Assembly (NCBI GenBank): GCA_014529385.2
Contig: CM043960.1
Location: 31,235,396 to 31,299,395 of the forward strand
Direction of reading: 5' to 3'
Source of the DNA: Adiantum capillus-veneris
Lineage: Eukaryota; Streptophyta; Polypodiopsida; Polypodiales; Pteridaceae
Length of the DNA stretch: 64,000 nt
The position numbers were made by a program, and so were the translations under genes. This document shows, in pieces, positions 31,990-43,430 of the stretch. Under the pieces are notes generated by a model. It had not been told where the DNA came from, made no database searches, and saw nothing but the letters and a program-made list of their open reading frames with translations. The first letter of the stretch is position 1, and every line of letters begins with the position of its first letter.

Positions 31990-34771
31990 TCATCTTAATT
32001 CATTAGAAAGTACAAACTTGTTCGTGAATAATGGACTGAGATACAATTTCTGTAAGTATGGAATCAAAATGTCTTCAAGGTAAAAAGCAAAGGAATGCCC
32101 CTCGAAAGAAGGTGGTGAGATAGTTGTTCCTGGTGGATTTAGTTCTCCCTTTTCAGGAGTATCATCAATTAGTAGTGTATTATTTGCATCAAAGGGTACA
32201 TCGATTTGGCTAAACGGTTTGTACAAAAGAGGTAAATGTGGTTTTTTAGGGTGGTAGTGGCCCTCGACGGCAAACTATTGTAACTAGTGGCGACAAGTTT
32301 TGCCTTTGCATTCAAGACCATACGGCAACTCTGAAGCGCGGAAGAAGAAACTGAATAAATTCTTTGGTTCCTGGACGAGAACCATGACTCGACAAGTTCC
32401 CATCCGAAATGTTTGCAAATCCTCGAAGGGGTCTGTGTCACCCAGTGGCACGCGCATCAGCAGCAATCCATTGAGGTCCAAGATAATCAACCTCTGTAAA
32501 AGTTGACAAGTACATATAAGTAGCTAGAATCTGAACATATTTTTCCATACTTGAATAGACATTACCCGTATCTACAGGTAGCAAGGGTCCATACTGGGTC
32601 TCTATAGTGTTGTTGTCGTTGTTGCTATCCTCTGCTTTAGCTTCATCATTCACATCTTCATAGTCATCATTCACATCTTCATCAAGGGTCCCCCCCTGGC
32701 TCTTTCTGCCTCATTCAGGGTTTCCTCCAAGGTCTTTTCCTCTGCCTCTGTTGGCTGGCTTGCATCATCCATAACCTTGTGCTCATCCATATGCCTGCTT
32801 TCCTCATCCATCCTTGCCTCATCCATATCAGTTTTCTCATCCCTAGGCGTGCTTTCCTCATCCATATCCTTTTTCTCATCCGTAGGCCTGCTTTCCTCAT
32901 CCAGGGTTTCATCCATAGACTCTTTTGGCTCCTCCACTGGCTTACTTGGCTCTTTCATTGTCTGCTCCATAAGCCCCTCTGGTTGTACATTAGCACCTTC
33001 CATATGCGCATTTGACCTTTCTTCATCCTCGGCTCTTTCATCTTCGGCTGATATGACCCCCTCAGCCCGTTGTGATTCCATTGTATCTGATGCAGGGGTT
33101 TGTCGTGGTGGCACGTCATGTATTGTCATATCAATTGTGCGGTCGTCCAAGCCGCTATCTTCAGGTTCTCTGGGGCTCGACATAGTAAGCAGGTGTTGTA
33201 TTAGACTTACCCGATATCTTTGCAAATAATCATATGTGTAGTTTTTTAAAGCACTCTGCAAAATTGAAAGACCACATGGTGAGAAGTCTTGTATAAAGAA
33301 AACCAAAACTGACTGAATGCATTGCCAAATGGTTACCTTAGTCATGAAAGGTTTTAATGCAAAGTAGCTTTGCAGGACATATTCTGCATGGAGAAGACAT
33401 CTCTAGCCGCAAGAATTTTCATCGGTTTGATTTGGGATAGGTACATCTTTGATTGGGGCCTTGTATAGTTCATACCTTCCACATAGCTTTCCATAAGCAA
33501 GCAACAACCTCTTTATACAACTGCACAAAGCAGTATCAAGATGTTAGCTTGAGGCTTCAAATTTACATGGATATCTATAAGAAACACTTTCTAATACATA
33601 ACACTTACAGCCTAATTTCAGGGTGGGTTCCTTTTATTGAATTGAACACCCACACTGCTGGTTGGTCAACATCAAGGCATATGAGACTCCAGTGATGGTG
33701 GTTGTTCTCATATGGAAAGATGATGACAGTTACTTCTAGCATAGCACAGTGGAGAAACCAACTCTCAAAGGTGCCAGATGGATTGTTCTTCTGTCTAATA
33801 ATCACTGACATTTGTGGATCAAGAAGAAACACCTCCGTGTGGGTGTGCGGTGGAAGTTGACTTTTGATCAAGCTGCAGAGAGTATACCTGAGTTAGTACA
33901 CCTATGATCTAAGTTTTCAAAGTTAGCAAGATAGTAACACTTACTTAAGAAAAGCATAGATAATTGTGTCTGAGATCTGAGCATCTGGATTCAGTAATAA
34001 ATTAATGTCCACTTTTTCCAGAGGCAGCTTTCTGGCTCCATCTATAGATGGTATCTCTGCAAGCAAACCATCCTTCATTGAAAGTAGAGTTTCTTTATTG
34101 CTGGCCTCTATGGACAGGGTCACATTGCATTCTATTTGTCTCTGGGACTCCACTGCTACTTTTGCTTTCTCCTTAAGCTCTGCTTCCCTCATGTCCTCTG
34201 TTTGGCGAGCAACCATCTCTGCCCTTGCCCTTGTATTCACATCATGTGTGACATCTACAACTGTGAGTTGTGGCAATAGCTCAGGGGGGTATAGCAAAAT
34301 TTCCCTCATTTTCTTATCCGTGCAGACATTGGGGACCAGCAGTTCGTCATACCTCCACCTTATCCTTTTTAGTGTCTCACTATCTTTGTCCATTACAGTC
34401 ACCCTGTGGACATGGGCTGCTACAATGGTCATGTCACTGAAGTACTCAAGTAGGAAGTCCTCTGCTGCTTCTTGTAGAACCATCAATGCCACCACTTTCC
34501 ACCTTTTAGTGGCCCAAGTAGCTTCTTCACATATGGACCTCACCATCCTCTGAAAGGGTAGCTTTGGTATGCACAAATCTACACATTTCTGTGCCTTCCT
34601 GATTTCTCTGAAAAGTCCCATGCAGCTCTGTAACTTCTTCACCCTTGGACCTTTCAAAATTTTATTTGGTTTTCCAGGTCTCTTCTTTGGGGTTGCAGAT
34701 CTGCTACTTGCCTTAGCTGCTAATCCTGGTCCCTTGCCTGCCTTCCTTGCAGTGGCCTTTATTCTAGCCAT
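31990..34771 (-). pseudogene. Histone H3 fold + Ulp1-like protease + FCP1/NIF-like phosphatase gene
   Basis: ATG at 34771 (MARIKATARKAGKG, an H3-like basic tail). Residues about 50-135 are a divergent H3 fold: LFREIRKAQKC, IPKLPFQRMVRSI, VLQEAAEDFLLEYFSD, HVHRVTVMDKDSETLKRIR. A charged linker follows. Introns fit at 33944-33873, 33608-33521 and 33336-33256. The second and third exons hold a C48 (Ulp1) signature: HHHWSLICLD (His), WVFNSIKG where Asp is usual, and QTDENSCG (Gln, Cys). A TAG follows the catalytic Cys-Gly. Next is a long acidic repeat (MDEESRP, MDEEST, MDEARM). The frame shifts at a G7 run near 32692. From 32493, RLIILDLNGLLL and NTLLIDDTPEKGELNP match the plant FCP1/NIF HAD-phosphatase fold, with two TAG codons near 32270. 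One gene or two adjacent genes is not certain, but the phase from H3 into Ulp1 is continuous. Confidence 0.75.
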
Positions 34772-34792
34772 TTCACTGTATAAAAACAGAGG

Positions 34793-34872
<80 letters not shown>

Positions 34873-34899
34873 TTCTATAGCCTAGCATATTTAAAGACA

Positions 34900-34936
<37 letters not shown>

Positions 34937-34950
34937 TGAGAGAATCCCAT

Positions 34951-35012
34951 TACTAACGGCGCGCGTCAAACATGTTTTGACCCCAAAATATAGCTCCGCA
35001 CGCCGTTATTAT
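34951..35012. repeat. ~61-bp hairpin unit, copy 1
   Basis: Starts TACTAACGGCGCGCGT and ends with the near complement GCACGCCGTTATTATA. One of four related units at 34951, 35153, 41026 and 41165. Confidence 0.7.
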
Positions 35013-35152
35013 AAGGGTACAGAAAGAGTCTCTCTCTCTTTCCCCAGTCTCTACACTTTTTCTTCCTCTCTCTATAACACACACACACACACACACACAC
35101 TCGTGGACACACTCCATCTCTCTCACTCGTTCTACTAATTGCGTTTGCACAG

Positions 35153-35208
35153 TACTAAAGGCGCACAAAGAGACATCCAAACCGGAGGTGCCTGTCTCCG
35201 CGCGCCTT

Positions 35209-35213
<5 letters not shown>
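35153..35213. repeat. ~61-bp hairpin unit, copy 2
   Basis: TACTAAAGGCGC at the left pairs with GCGCGCCTTTAGTA at the right. The interior differs from the other copies. Confidence 0.75.
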
Positions 35214-35280
<67 letters not shown>

Positions 35281-35308
35281 GGGTGTGTGTGTGTGTGTGT
35301 ATTGTATT

Positions 35309-35348
<40 letters not shown>

Positions 35349-35421
35349 ATTTGTGTGTCTGTGTGTTTGTGTTTGTGTGTGTGTGTGTGTGTGTCGGTGT
35401 GTGTGTTATATTGGTGTGTCT

Positions 35422-35460
<39 letters not shown>

Positions 35461-35580
35461 GTATTTGTGTGTGTGTGTGTGTGTGTGTATGTGTGTGTGT
35501 GTTTGTGTGTGTTTGTGTGTGTTGTGTGTTAAGAGAGAGCTAGATATGAAATATACTCTGAGAGAAACAGAGAGAAAAAG

Positions 35581-35674
<94 letters not shown>

Positions 35675-35856
35675 GGAGAGAGAGAGAGAGAGAGAGGGAC
35701 GTTTCAAAAACAGAGAGAGAAGCACAGCCTGACCTTTTAGAAAGAGAGAGAGAGAGAGAGGGTGGGGGCCAAACCTTCTAAGGACGCAGACCTGCGTTAT
35801 GTCGAAGACGGGTCAACTCAATCTTGCAGGTGCTTTCTATCGGAGACGCAGACGAC

Positions 35857-35910
<54 letters not shown>

Positions 35911-35931
35911 GGTGGAAAAGCCACACTCGCC

Positions 35932-36822
35932 ATGGAGAATGATGCAAAATCTCCAAGGAATTTGGATGCTAATCCAACCACATCGTCTACAACAACGGAA
36001 GCAATGATCATGGCTTACTTGATCTCGTTACAAGAAACCGTCAACAAGCAAGGTGAAGAGTTGCGCGCACTTGCAATGGAGAATGGTACTTTAAGAGTTC
36101 TCGTTGTGGAGAATGAGCACCTCAAGAAGGTTCTTGAAATGCAAACAACACGCTTGATGCATCTTGAGAATGAAGTTCAAGAATGTAAACGCTCTCTTGT
36201 GGACATGAATGTAGTGAAAGAGCGCTTGAGCAAAGTTGAGAGTGATCATGTATTGAAAGAGGAAACGATAGATACAATACGACATGATGTATGTGAGATG
36301 AGAAATGCATCCAAATCATGGGCTGATATATGTAAGGATAATGTGGTTTCTACATCTCCTATCACGCAAGCCGTTGTCCAAGCAAAGAATGTAGAGAATG
36401 TGGACACTCAAGAATTGCAAGAACGACAAAAACGCTCAAAGAACATCGTCATTCGTGGAATCAAGGAGGAAAGCATGGAAACACCCCAATCTCTTGCGGT
36501 TGCTATTGAAGAGTTTTTTGCTACACACTTTGGCATGTCAGGAATCATGGCTTATGGTGCACATCGAGTTGGAAAACAAGGAGTCCCTCGCTCGGGAGAA
36601 AGACCTATTGTATGTACCATGGCTGATGAGGTAAAGAGAAAGATCATCCTTGACAATGGTTGGATCTACCTCAAAGGAACGGGTTGTAATGTATATGAGG
36701 ATCGCACTCTTATGCAACAAAATGTACGTCGCAAAGCATACGAGGAAAGAAGCAAGAAGGTTAAGGTATCATCTCAAGAAGAAAAGTCACTTGACGAGGA
36801 TGCAAGTCCACCCAACAAATAG
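35932..36822 (+). CDS. LINE ORF1, coiled-coil RNA-binding protein
   Basis: ATG at 35932 (MENDAKSPRN), 296 residues. Residues about 25-105 form a coiled coil of Leu/Glu/Lys heptads (LEMQTTRLMHLENEV). Residues about 160-250 (NIVIRGIKEES...PIVCTMADEVKRKIIL) resemble the RNA-binding domain of L1-type ORF1 proteins. Such proteins trimerise and coat the element's RNA. It ends seven bases before ORF2. Confidence 0.82.
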   Translation: MENDAKSPRNLDANPTTSSTTTEAMIMAYLISLQETVNKQGEELRALAMENGTLRVLVVENEHLKKVLEMQTTRLMHLENEVQECKRSLVDMNVVKERLSKVESDHVLKEETIDTIRHDVCEMRNASKSWADICKDNVVSTSPITQAVVQAKNVENVDTQELQERQKRSKNIVIRGIKEESMETPQSLAVAIEEFFATHFGMSGIMAYGAHRVGKQGVPRSGERPIVCTMADEVKRKIILDNGWIYLKGTGCNVYEDRTLMQQNVRRKAYEERSKKVKVSSQEEKSLDEDASPPNK

Positions 36823-36828
36823 GGACAC

Positions 36829-39800
36829 ATGATCTATGAGACCAACTCACGCTTGCGAATAAGCTTTTGGAATTGTAACGGGTATCCATGGAATGCGGGA
36901 ATTGGCATTGATGAGCTTACCAATGACTCCGATGTGATACTTCTTGTCGAAACATGGGAGCATGATGCGCAACGAATTCTTGGATTTGACAAATACGATG
37001 TACATTCTTTGATGTGGGCCAAAAATGCAAAGCAACGAAGAGGCCAAGGAGGCGTAGCATGTATGACCAAAAAGGGTTTGAAAGATGTTTCCATTGTCAA
37101 AGAAGATAAGTATAAACGCTACTTATGGCTGAAAATCAACCCACCAAATGGTCAAGTCATGTTTGTGGCCGGCTGCTACATTCCTCACTATGACTCCAAC
37201 TTTTATGCTCGCTTGAATATGGATAGAGATCAGCCCTTTGTTGAACTAGAGGAAGACATTGCTCATTACAAGGATCAAGGTGAAGTCATTGTTTTTGGAG
37301 ACATGAATGCTCGCACAAATATGTTACAACACGACACACAACAAGTCGACATGCCGCATGTATCAAGAAGAGTGGATGACTCATACATGTATAATCGAAG
37401 TTCTAATGATGCAAAAGAAGTGGATCACTATGGAAAGTCACTTCTACATATGTGCAATAGTACCGGAATGCTCATTGCAAATGGTGTATCTCTATGGCAA
37501 GGCACCAATGACTTTACATGTAGAAAGCACAATGGTGCTAGCGTGATTGACTATATGTTGTTCTCAGAAGCCACTCTAGAATGCATACAAAGCTTTACAC
37601 TTGGTGAATGGAATCCGGAATCGGATCATAGGATGTTATGTATTGACCTCAAGTGTGGTAAACGGCCCGAGCATGTAGCCTCCAATCATGATGTGAATCA
37701 TTTGTACCTACGTCTAGACTTCAAACGAGCACTTATATATGCTGATATGGTGGACCAAATGTTAAGCATGATAGAGCATCAAGGGAGCCCAACATTAGAA
37801 TGCAAGTGGAAAGTTTTCAAAGAAGTAATTTTCTCTTGTGCGAAGGAATGCTTTTCGGTGAAACACATGTCTTGCAAAAGGTCTAAGAAGGGTAGCACCA
37901 AGAAGAAATGGTTTGACATGGAATGTAGTCAAGCCCGAAAACACTTGCTAAGATTGGATGCAATCAAAGACAAGGAAGTTTACTTGGAATGTTCACACAC
38001 ATACAAAGCACTTGTTCAAAAGAAGAGGAGAAGGTGGGAAGTCGAAAAACAACTTCTTTTAGCACAAGAGAAAGCACATGCATGTGGCAAGTTTTGGCAA
38101 AATCTAAAAGGCAAGCGCGTTGAGAGCTTTGGTGACTTGACTCTTGAGGATATGTATATGCATTGTAAGAACCTCTATGAGCAACCCAATGTTGATAAGA
38201 TGGAGGGTTGTAGCTCCCTTCCATTTATGTCTCCCTTCTTTACCATTGAAGATGTATGCCGCGCGCTTGAGAAACTTGCTACTCGCAAGGCAGGTGACCT
38301 TCAAGGTGTCAAGGCTGAAATGATTAAATGGACAAGCAAGAAAACACGATATTGGATATGCGATATGTTTAACCTTGCACTTCAGTATGGCATGCCTCAT
38401 GATTGGAGTGCAAATTGGATCAAACCTTTGCACAAAGGAGGAGATGTAAACAATGTGAACAACTATCGCACTATAATGGTTGGTTCTTTGATGGCAAAGT
38501 TATTTGGATGTATCATGGAGATGAAGATAAGTGAATGGGCTGAAAAGAATGGCAAACGTGCGCTTGGCCAAGCAGGTTTTCGAAAGCATCATAGCACTAT
38601 TGATCACCTTGTCACTCTTCGAGTTCTTATGGAAGCGTCTCGATTGAAAGGAAAAAAGTTGTATTGTTGCTTTGTGGATTTCAAGAAAGCTTTTGACATG
38701 GTACCGCGAGGAAATCTTTGGAGACGTATGCAAAGCCTTCAAGTGCCGAGAGAATTTATGCATGCAGTCTTTCGCATCTACCAAAAAGTGATATGTCGAT
38801 TACGTATGGGAGATGGAATTTCAGAATTTTTTGCAAGCACTATTGGTGTCAAACAAGGATGCCCACTTTCCCCAACCCTCTTTGGGCTACTCATTGATGA
38901 ATTGGAATACATGGTTCTTGATTTTATGCAGCAAGAAGGCATAGAAGAGGTTAAGATTGGAAATGCGGTGATCATGCTTTTGCTTTATGCCGATGATGTA
39001 GTGCTCTTGGCACATACCTTAGAAGATGCACAAAAGCTTATGAGTGTCTTGGAACGCTTTTGCCTACATAGCGGGCTGATCGTGAATGGATCCAAAACCA
39101 AGGTTATGCTTGTAAAGACCCTCAATGACGAAAATCCATGCATTGTATACAACAATGAGAAACTTGAAGTGGTAGATCACTTCAAGTACCTTGGCCTTGA
39201 GGTTCCATCCAATCATAAATGGAAGGATTGTGCAATGCGTCGCTTGGAAGCCGGAAAGAGGGCTTATTATGCATTTGAGAACATGTGCAATGCAGGAGAG
39301 ATCAAGTGTTGGGCTCTCAAAAAGTACCTCTTTGACACATTGGTGACACCGGTGCTTCTTTATGGAGTGGAGGTGTGGGGTGGAAGCATCGGGAAGTCTA
39401 CTTGGAAAGAGTTTGAGAATGTCCAAAAGCGTTTTCTCACCAACTTTCTCCAAGTCAAGACACAAACACCCTACATGCTCTTACTTCTTGAGTCCGGATC
39501 GCTTCCCATTGAGGTCTTGGGCATGGAAAGGGTTGTGGAGTACATGCGTAAGACACAACGTAGCCCTTTGCATCGACTTCCTAGAATCGCATATGAAGCA
39601 AGTCAAAAGGTTCAAAAGACATGCAAGAGCAAAATACTAAGTTCGGGGTGGATGCTTGATATCAAGAAATGGTTTGGAAGATGGGATGCATGTCACTTGG
39701 TCAAGGATGCGTCGATTGACTCCCAAGTTAATGAGGCCTTCTTACAACGCCAATGTATCATGGCTTGGGAGAAATCCGGAGGTTCTCGCTTCAGCCATTA

Positions 39801-40209
39801 CACCACACACGTTGCCCCAAACTACAAATCTCTCTTCTTCTCGGAACGAGGTAACCGAACCCATTCCTACATCCTTGAGCCCATCCCGTTGAGTGCGATC
39901 CGCACCATTGCCTCCATTCGTCTTAGCTCCCATTCTCTACGCTGCGAGACAGGACGTTGGGGCACTGGCGAGGAGTGTCATCGACTTTGCACCTTATGCC
40001 CTCGTCAAGTGCGAGAGAGTGAGTACCACACACTACTTGAGTGCTCAGCTTTTGACCACATTAGGTCCTCTTTTCCCCATATATTCAGCCATGAGCTCTC
40101 CCTACATACCTTCCTCTCCCAACCACGATGTGGACTCTCTATTGCGACGCTCATTTCAGCCATTTTTGAGCATCGAGAGTCACTTATGAACTCCACTCAC
40201 ACCACGTGA
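36829..40209 (+). CDS. LINE ORF2: endonuclease, reverse transcriptase, Cys/His domain
   Basis: 1126 residues with no stop. The APE-type endonuclease occupies about residues 1-235 (RISFWNCNG, VETWE, FGDMNARTN near residue 156, SVIDYMLF, SDHRML). The reverse transcriptase occupies about 480-800 (NNYRTIMVGS, CFVDFKKAFD, GVKQGCPLSPTLFG, LLYADDVVLLA near residue 719). The C-terminus has CHRLCTLCPRQVRESEYHTLLEC, a CCHC-like cluster. The enzyme nicks the target and primes cDNA from it. ORF2 probably starts by reinitiation after ORF1 (TAG then ATG six bases on). The clade is L1-like by eye; I could not test it. Confidence 0.93.
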   Translation: MIYETNSRLRISFWNCNGYPWNAGIGIDELTNDSDVILLVETWEHDAQRILGFDKYDVHSLMWAKNAKQRRGQGGVACMTKKGLKDVSIVKEDKYKRYLWLKINPPNGQVMFVAGCYIPHYDSNFYARLNMDRDQPFVELEEDIAHYKDQGEVIVFGDMNARTNMLQHDTQQVDMPHVSRRVDDSYMYNRSSNDAKEVDHYGKSLLHMCNSTGMLIANGVSLWQGTNDFTCRKHNGASVIDYMLFSEATLECIQSFTLGEWNPESDHRMLCIDLKCGKRPEHVASNHDVNHLYLRLDFKRALIYADMVDQMLSMIEHQGSPTLECKWKVFKEVIFSCAKECFSVKHMSCKRSKKGSTKKKWFDMECSQARKHLLRLDAIKDKEVYLECSHTYKALVQKKRRRWEVEKQLLLAQEKAHACGKFWQNLKGKRVESFGDLTLEDMYMHCKNLYEQPNVDKMEGCSSLPFMSPFFTIEDVCRALEKLATRKAGDLQGVKAEMIKWTSKKTRYWICDMFNLALQYGMPHDWSANWIKPLHKGGDVNNVNNYRTIMVGSLMAKLFGCIMEMKISEWAEKNGKRALGQAGFRKHHSTIDHLVTLRVLMEASRLKGKKLYCCFVDFKKAFDMVPRGNLWRRMQSLQVPREFMHAVFRIYQKVICRLRMGDGISEFFASTIGVKQGCPLSPTLFGLLIDELEYMVLDFMQQEGIEEVKIGNAVIMLLLYADDVVLLAHTLEDAQKLMSVLERFCLHSGLIVNGSKTKVMLVKTLNDENPCIVYNNEKLEVVDHFKYLGLEVPSNHKWKDCAMRRLEAGKRAYYAFENMCNAGEIKCWALKKYLFDTLVTPVLLYGVEVWGGSIGKSTWKEFENVQKRFLTNFLQVKTQTPYMLLLLESGSLPIEVLGMERVVEYMRKTQRSPLHRLPRIAYEASQKVQKTCKSKILSSGWMLDIKKWFGRWDACHLVKDASIDSQVNEAFLQRQCIMAWEKSGGSRFSHYTTHVAPNYKSLFFSERGNRTHSYILEPIPLSAIRTIASIRLSSHSLRCETGRWGTGEECHRLCTLCPRQVRESEYHTLLECSAFDHIRSSFPHIFSHELSLHTFLSQPRCGLSIATLISAIFEHRESLMNSTHTT

Positions 40210-40269
40210 CATGTTCATTTGGTCCCATAGGTCATATTTGACCTCCCAGGACGATAATAGAACTATCTA

Positions 40270-40313
<44 letters not shown>

Positions 40314-40477
40314 ACTCTCTTTGACGTGGTGTGTTTTTTTCTCTCTCATCACTTTTATATGTGACGTACGAAAGTATATGGGCCCAATAAATGACCGCAC
40401 GTGTGGCATCATGCAATTATATTCTACTTTTTAGTAACACATGGGGCGCCGCCGTGTGTATCAATTATAAGTGTCAT

Positions 40478-40562
<85 letters not shown>

Positions 40563-40608
40563 CATTACTGCCAGAGAGTGATAGAGAGAGAGAGAGATAG
40601 GGAACCAT

Positions 40609-40651
<43 letters not shown>

Positions 40652-40654
40652 CAT

Positions 40655-40689
<35 letters not shown>

Positions 40690-40946
40690 AATTGACAGAG
40701 AGAAAGCAATGGAGAAGACACCTCCCATGGAGTTTCTGCAAACTCCACCAACAAAAGGTGATCTCTCACTCTATCTCTGTGTATTTCCAACAATAGGTAG
40801 CAAATTGTGTGTGTGTGTGTGTGTGTGTGTGTGGAAACAAAGAAAAACCCATACTGTTGTTCAGCACACACACACACACTTCAACACATACACACACACA
40901 CATACACACACACACACACCTCAACACATACACACACACACACAGA

Positions 40947-41025
<79 letters not shown>

Positions 41026-41085
41026 TACTAACGGCACGCAAAGACAACAAAATACTGGCTGCAGCTCTCTCCGCGCGCCTATAGT
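41026..41085. repeat. ~60-bp hairpin unit, copy 3
   Basis: Starts TACTAACGGCACGC and ends GCGCGCCTATAGTA. Confidence 0.75.
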
Positions 41086-41096
41086 ACATTCATGAC

Positions 41097-41160
<64 letters not shown>

Positions 41161-41164
41161 ATAG

Positions 41165-41225
41165 TACTAAAGGCGCGCGTAGAGAGTTTCAAAGAGTATG
41201 TTTTTGTCTCTGCGCACCTTTAGTA
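41165..41225. repeat. ~61-bp hairpin unit, copy 4
   Basis: Starts TACTAAAGGCGCGCGT and ends GCGCACCTTTAGTA; 80 bp downstream of copy 3. Confidence 0.75.
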
Positions 41226-41232
41226 CAAAGAG

Positions 41233-41267
<35 letters not shown>

Positions 41268-41286
41268 GTGTGTGTTTTGGAGACAC

Positions 41287-41345
<59 letters not shown>

Positions 41346-41382
41346 GAGAGAGAGAGTCAGTGTGTCTTTTTTATGTTCTTTG

Positions 41383-41443
<61 letters not shown>

Positions 41444-41450
41444 TGTGCTT

Positions 41451-41489
<39 letters not shown>

Positions 41490-41581
41490 TTCATGTTTCC
41501 TGATGATTAGGATTAAGGTCCAGTAGGCAGAAGAGGCTAAAACCAGACCCAGAGCTTGTGCCAGGATTCTAGCCTTTGCAG

Positions 41582-42818
41582 GCTCAGTTGCTTAATGTTT
41601 CTGCCAAAAGAACTGTTGACTTTTGTCAGGACATTGATGAAGAAGAGTCAATTGGTGAAGATGAGTCAGAGAGGTCACCAGGCCAAGAGGATCCCTCACC
41701 CTCTACAGTACTTGTCAAGAAAAATACCAGAAAGAGGAATATAGACTTCTCAGATGATGAAGATCTCCCAGAAAGCAGTCCCTGTGCAAGTAAAGGTAAA
41801 GCCAAAGAGGATGTGCCTTCTCTGGAAGACCCAGCTGCAACTGATGAGAGGCTGTTCGATTTTGCAGCATCTTGTGGTGCTGGGGACAAATATGATCTAG
41901 TTCATTCTATGTTTAACCCAAAATTTGATATTGAAGACCTTTTAGCTCAGCACAGTGAGTTCTTGCAGTCCTACAAAGATAAATTTGAAGTGATGGTGCA
42001 GGTAGGGAGGGTTGTTCTGCCCAGTATGACTGTTGTACATTTAAATGACTGTAGTGGAAAGGGACAGGGATTGAATAAGTATAGGGAATTACCACCTGCT
42101 TGCCGACATTCAGCCTGCCCTTTGCACCAAAAAGAGTGCAAACTTATTCAGGAATCCTTTGGCTTTATGATTTACCTGAACAGCCCGTTTGGATTCCTCA
42201 TGCAGAATCCTGATGAGGTGTTAGAGGAGCAAGATGCAGCACCAGATGAAGAATGTGAGGAGACAACACATATACAAGAAGTCGAGGAGGTTGAAGATAC
42301 AGTTGACCTTGAGGTTGAGGCAATTGAAGTACAAAGAAGTAAGATGCTCTCTGTGAAAACCACAAAAATCAAACTACCTTTGGATGTCAATAATTTCACT
42401 GAGAAGCATGCTCAGATGATGCTGCCTGTTGTGCCTGACTTCAGGATTGGAGACAGGACCTATATCTTTTTACATGATGTGCAAAGCATCTTTTATTTAA
42501 GGGAGGACTTCTCCCTGGCTATCATTTCCAATGTCCAAGAGGAGAGGAGTGGATTTGTTTCAGAGGATAGTAGTGATGATGAGGCAATGGAAACATCCAA
42601 CAATCCAATGGAATGCCTCCGAAGATTCTTTGAGAAAGATGAAAAATACAAGGAGACACTACCTGATGAAGCCACCTTCCAAGCAATAAGAGAAAGCCTA
42701 AGACCATCAACAAGTCACAAAGAAGTGGAGGATTGGTTTAACCATTCAGGTCAGGGGTCAAATACATATGTAGACCTGTGGCAGGAAAACCTCTTTCTGC
42801 AGGATGAGAGCTTCATGG

Positions 42819-42916
<98 letters not shown>

Positions 42917-43367
42917 TACTCAGACATGATATGTGCAGTCTTGGATTGCTAACAAGGATGACTTCCTTCGACGGCGGACTCGAGAGTATCGTGGAAGGAA
43001 TGCGGCCCTAGCGCAGTACCTTTCAAAGCTTTGCGAGTCGTCGATAGTAGTTTTTCACAATTCCATGTCACAAGAGGGTTCAATAGCAACTTACATATTA
43101 AAGACACTATCACGCTTCTTGGGTGGACCAGTGCTGCCCAAAAGTGCAGATAAATTCATTCTTGTGGACAAAGTGTTTGCCAGAGATTGTTTTGGTTACT
43201 ACGCGGGCTATACAGGTGGTCGGGCAGCGTATTACTACACTTACACAGCAATGGCACTAGCTCTTGGTAGACAAAACCCAGATGAACTTTTAGAGTATGG
43301 CAAACATCTCATGATTCGTTACAAGGGTGATGTGCCAAAAAACAAAATTGAACCTTCAAAATCTTGA
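41582..43367 (+). CDS. Protein C', paralogue of protein C (right copy)
   Basis: The open frame begins after a good acceptor (CCTTTGCAG ending 41581); the first exon with the ATG is not identified. Exon ends at 42817. An intron of mostly CT repeat (42818-42938) leads to exon 42939-43367 in correct phase. The N-terminal third is acidic with a DFSDDEDLPESS stretch. The central IGDRTYIFLHDVQSIFYLRED block and the C-terminal domain (NAALAQYLSKL...SIVVFH, VDKVFARDCFGYYAGYTGG) align with protein C. No known domain is recognised. The gene is uninterrupted by stops. It lies divergent to the H3-Ulp1-FCP1 gene and convergent with the right transposase candidate. Function unknown. Confidence 0.7.
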
Positions 43368-43430
43368 TACACTTCAAGTAGCAATTGTATAAGATCATGT
43401 ATTACAAAAATTTTGTACAATGTCATCCAC

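Larger units (their letters stand above)
34772..35754. repeat. Microsatellite-rich upstream region with two hairpins
   Basis: CT/GA tracts at about 34792-34870, 35212-35280 and 35584-35637, a (GT)n tract at 35283-35530 and a poly-G run at about 35637-35673. Hairpins at 34951-35012 and 35153-35213 are listed separately. This is half of the former spacer between H3-Ulp1-FCP1 and C'. Confidence 0.85.
35755..40262 (+). mobile_element. Intact non-LTR retrotransposon (LINE) with two ORFs
   Basis: A GC-richer 5' leader starting near 35755 is followed by ORF1 (35932-36822) and ORF2 (36829-40209), both open. A short 3' UTR ends in CTATCTATCT and a CT microsatellite at about 40262. Because it inserted in microsatellite DNA, I cannot define its target duplication or exact ends. 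It split the spacer between the divergent H3-Ulp1-FCP1 and C' genes. Confidence 0.9.
40263..41581. repeat. Microsatellite-rich upstream region of gene C'
   Basis: CT/GA tracts at about 40271-40316, 40480-40560, 40950-41022, 41099-41158 and 41240-41490, and CA/GT blocks at 40810-40940. A short unique piece (40320-40460) contains a TATATGGGCCCAATAAATGA segment. Hairpins are at 41026-41085 and 41165-41225. The first exon of C' may lie near 41500-41530. Confidence 0.85.
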
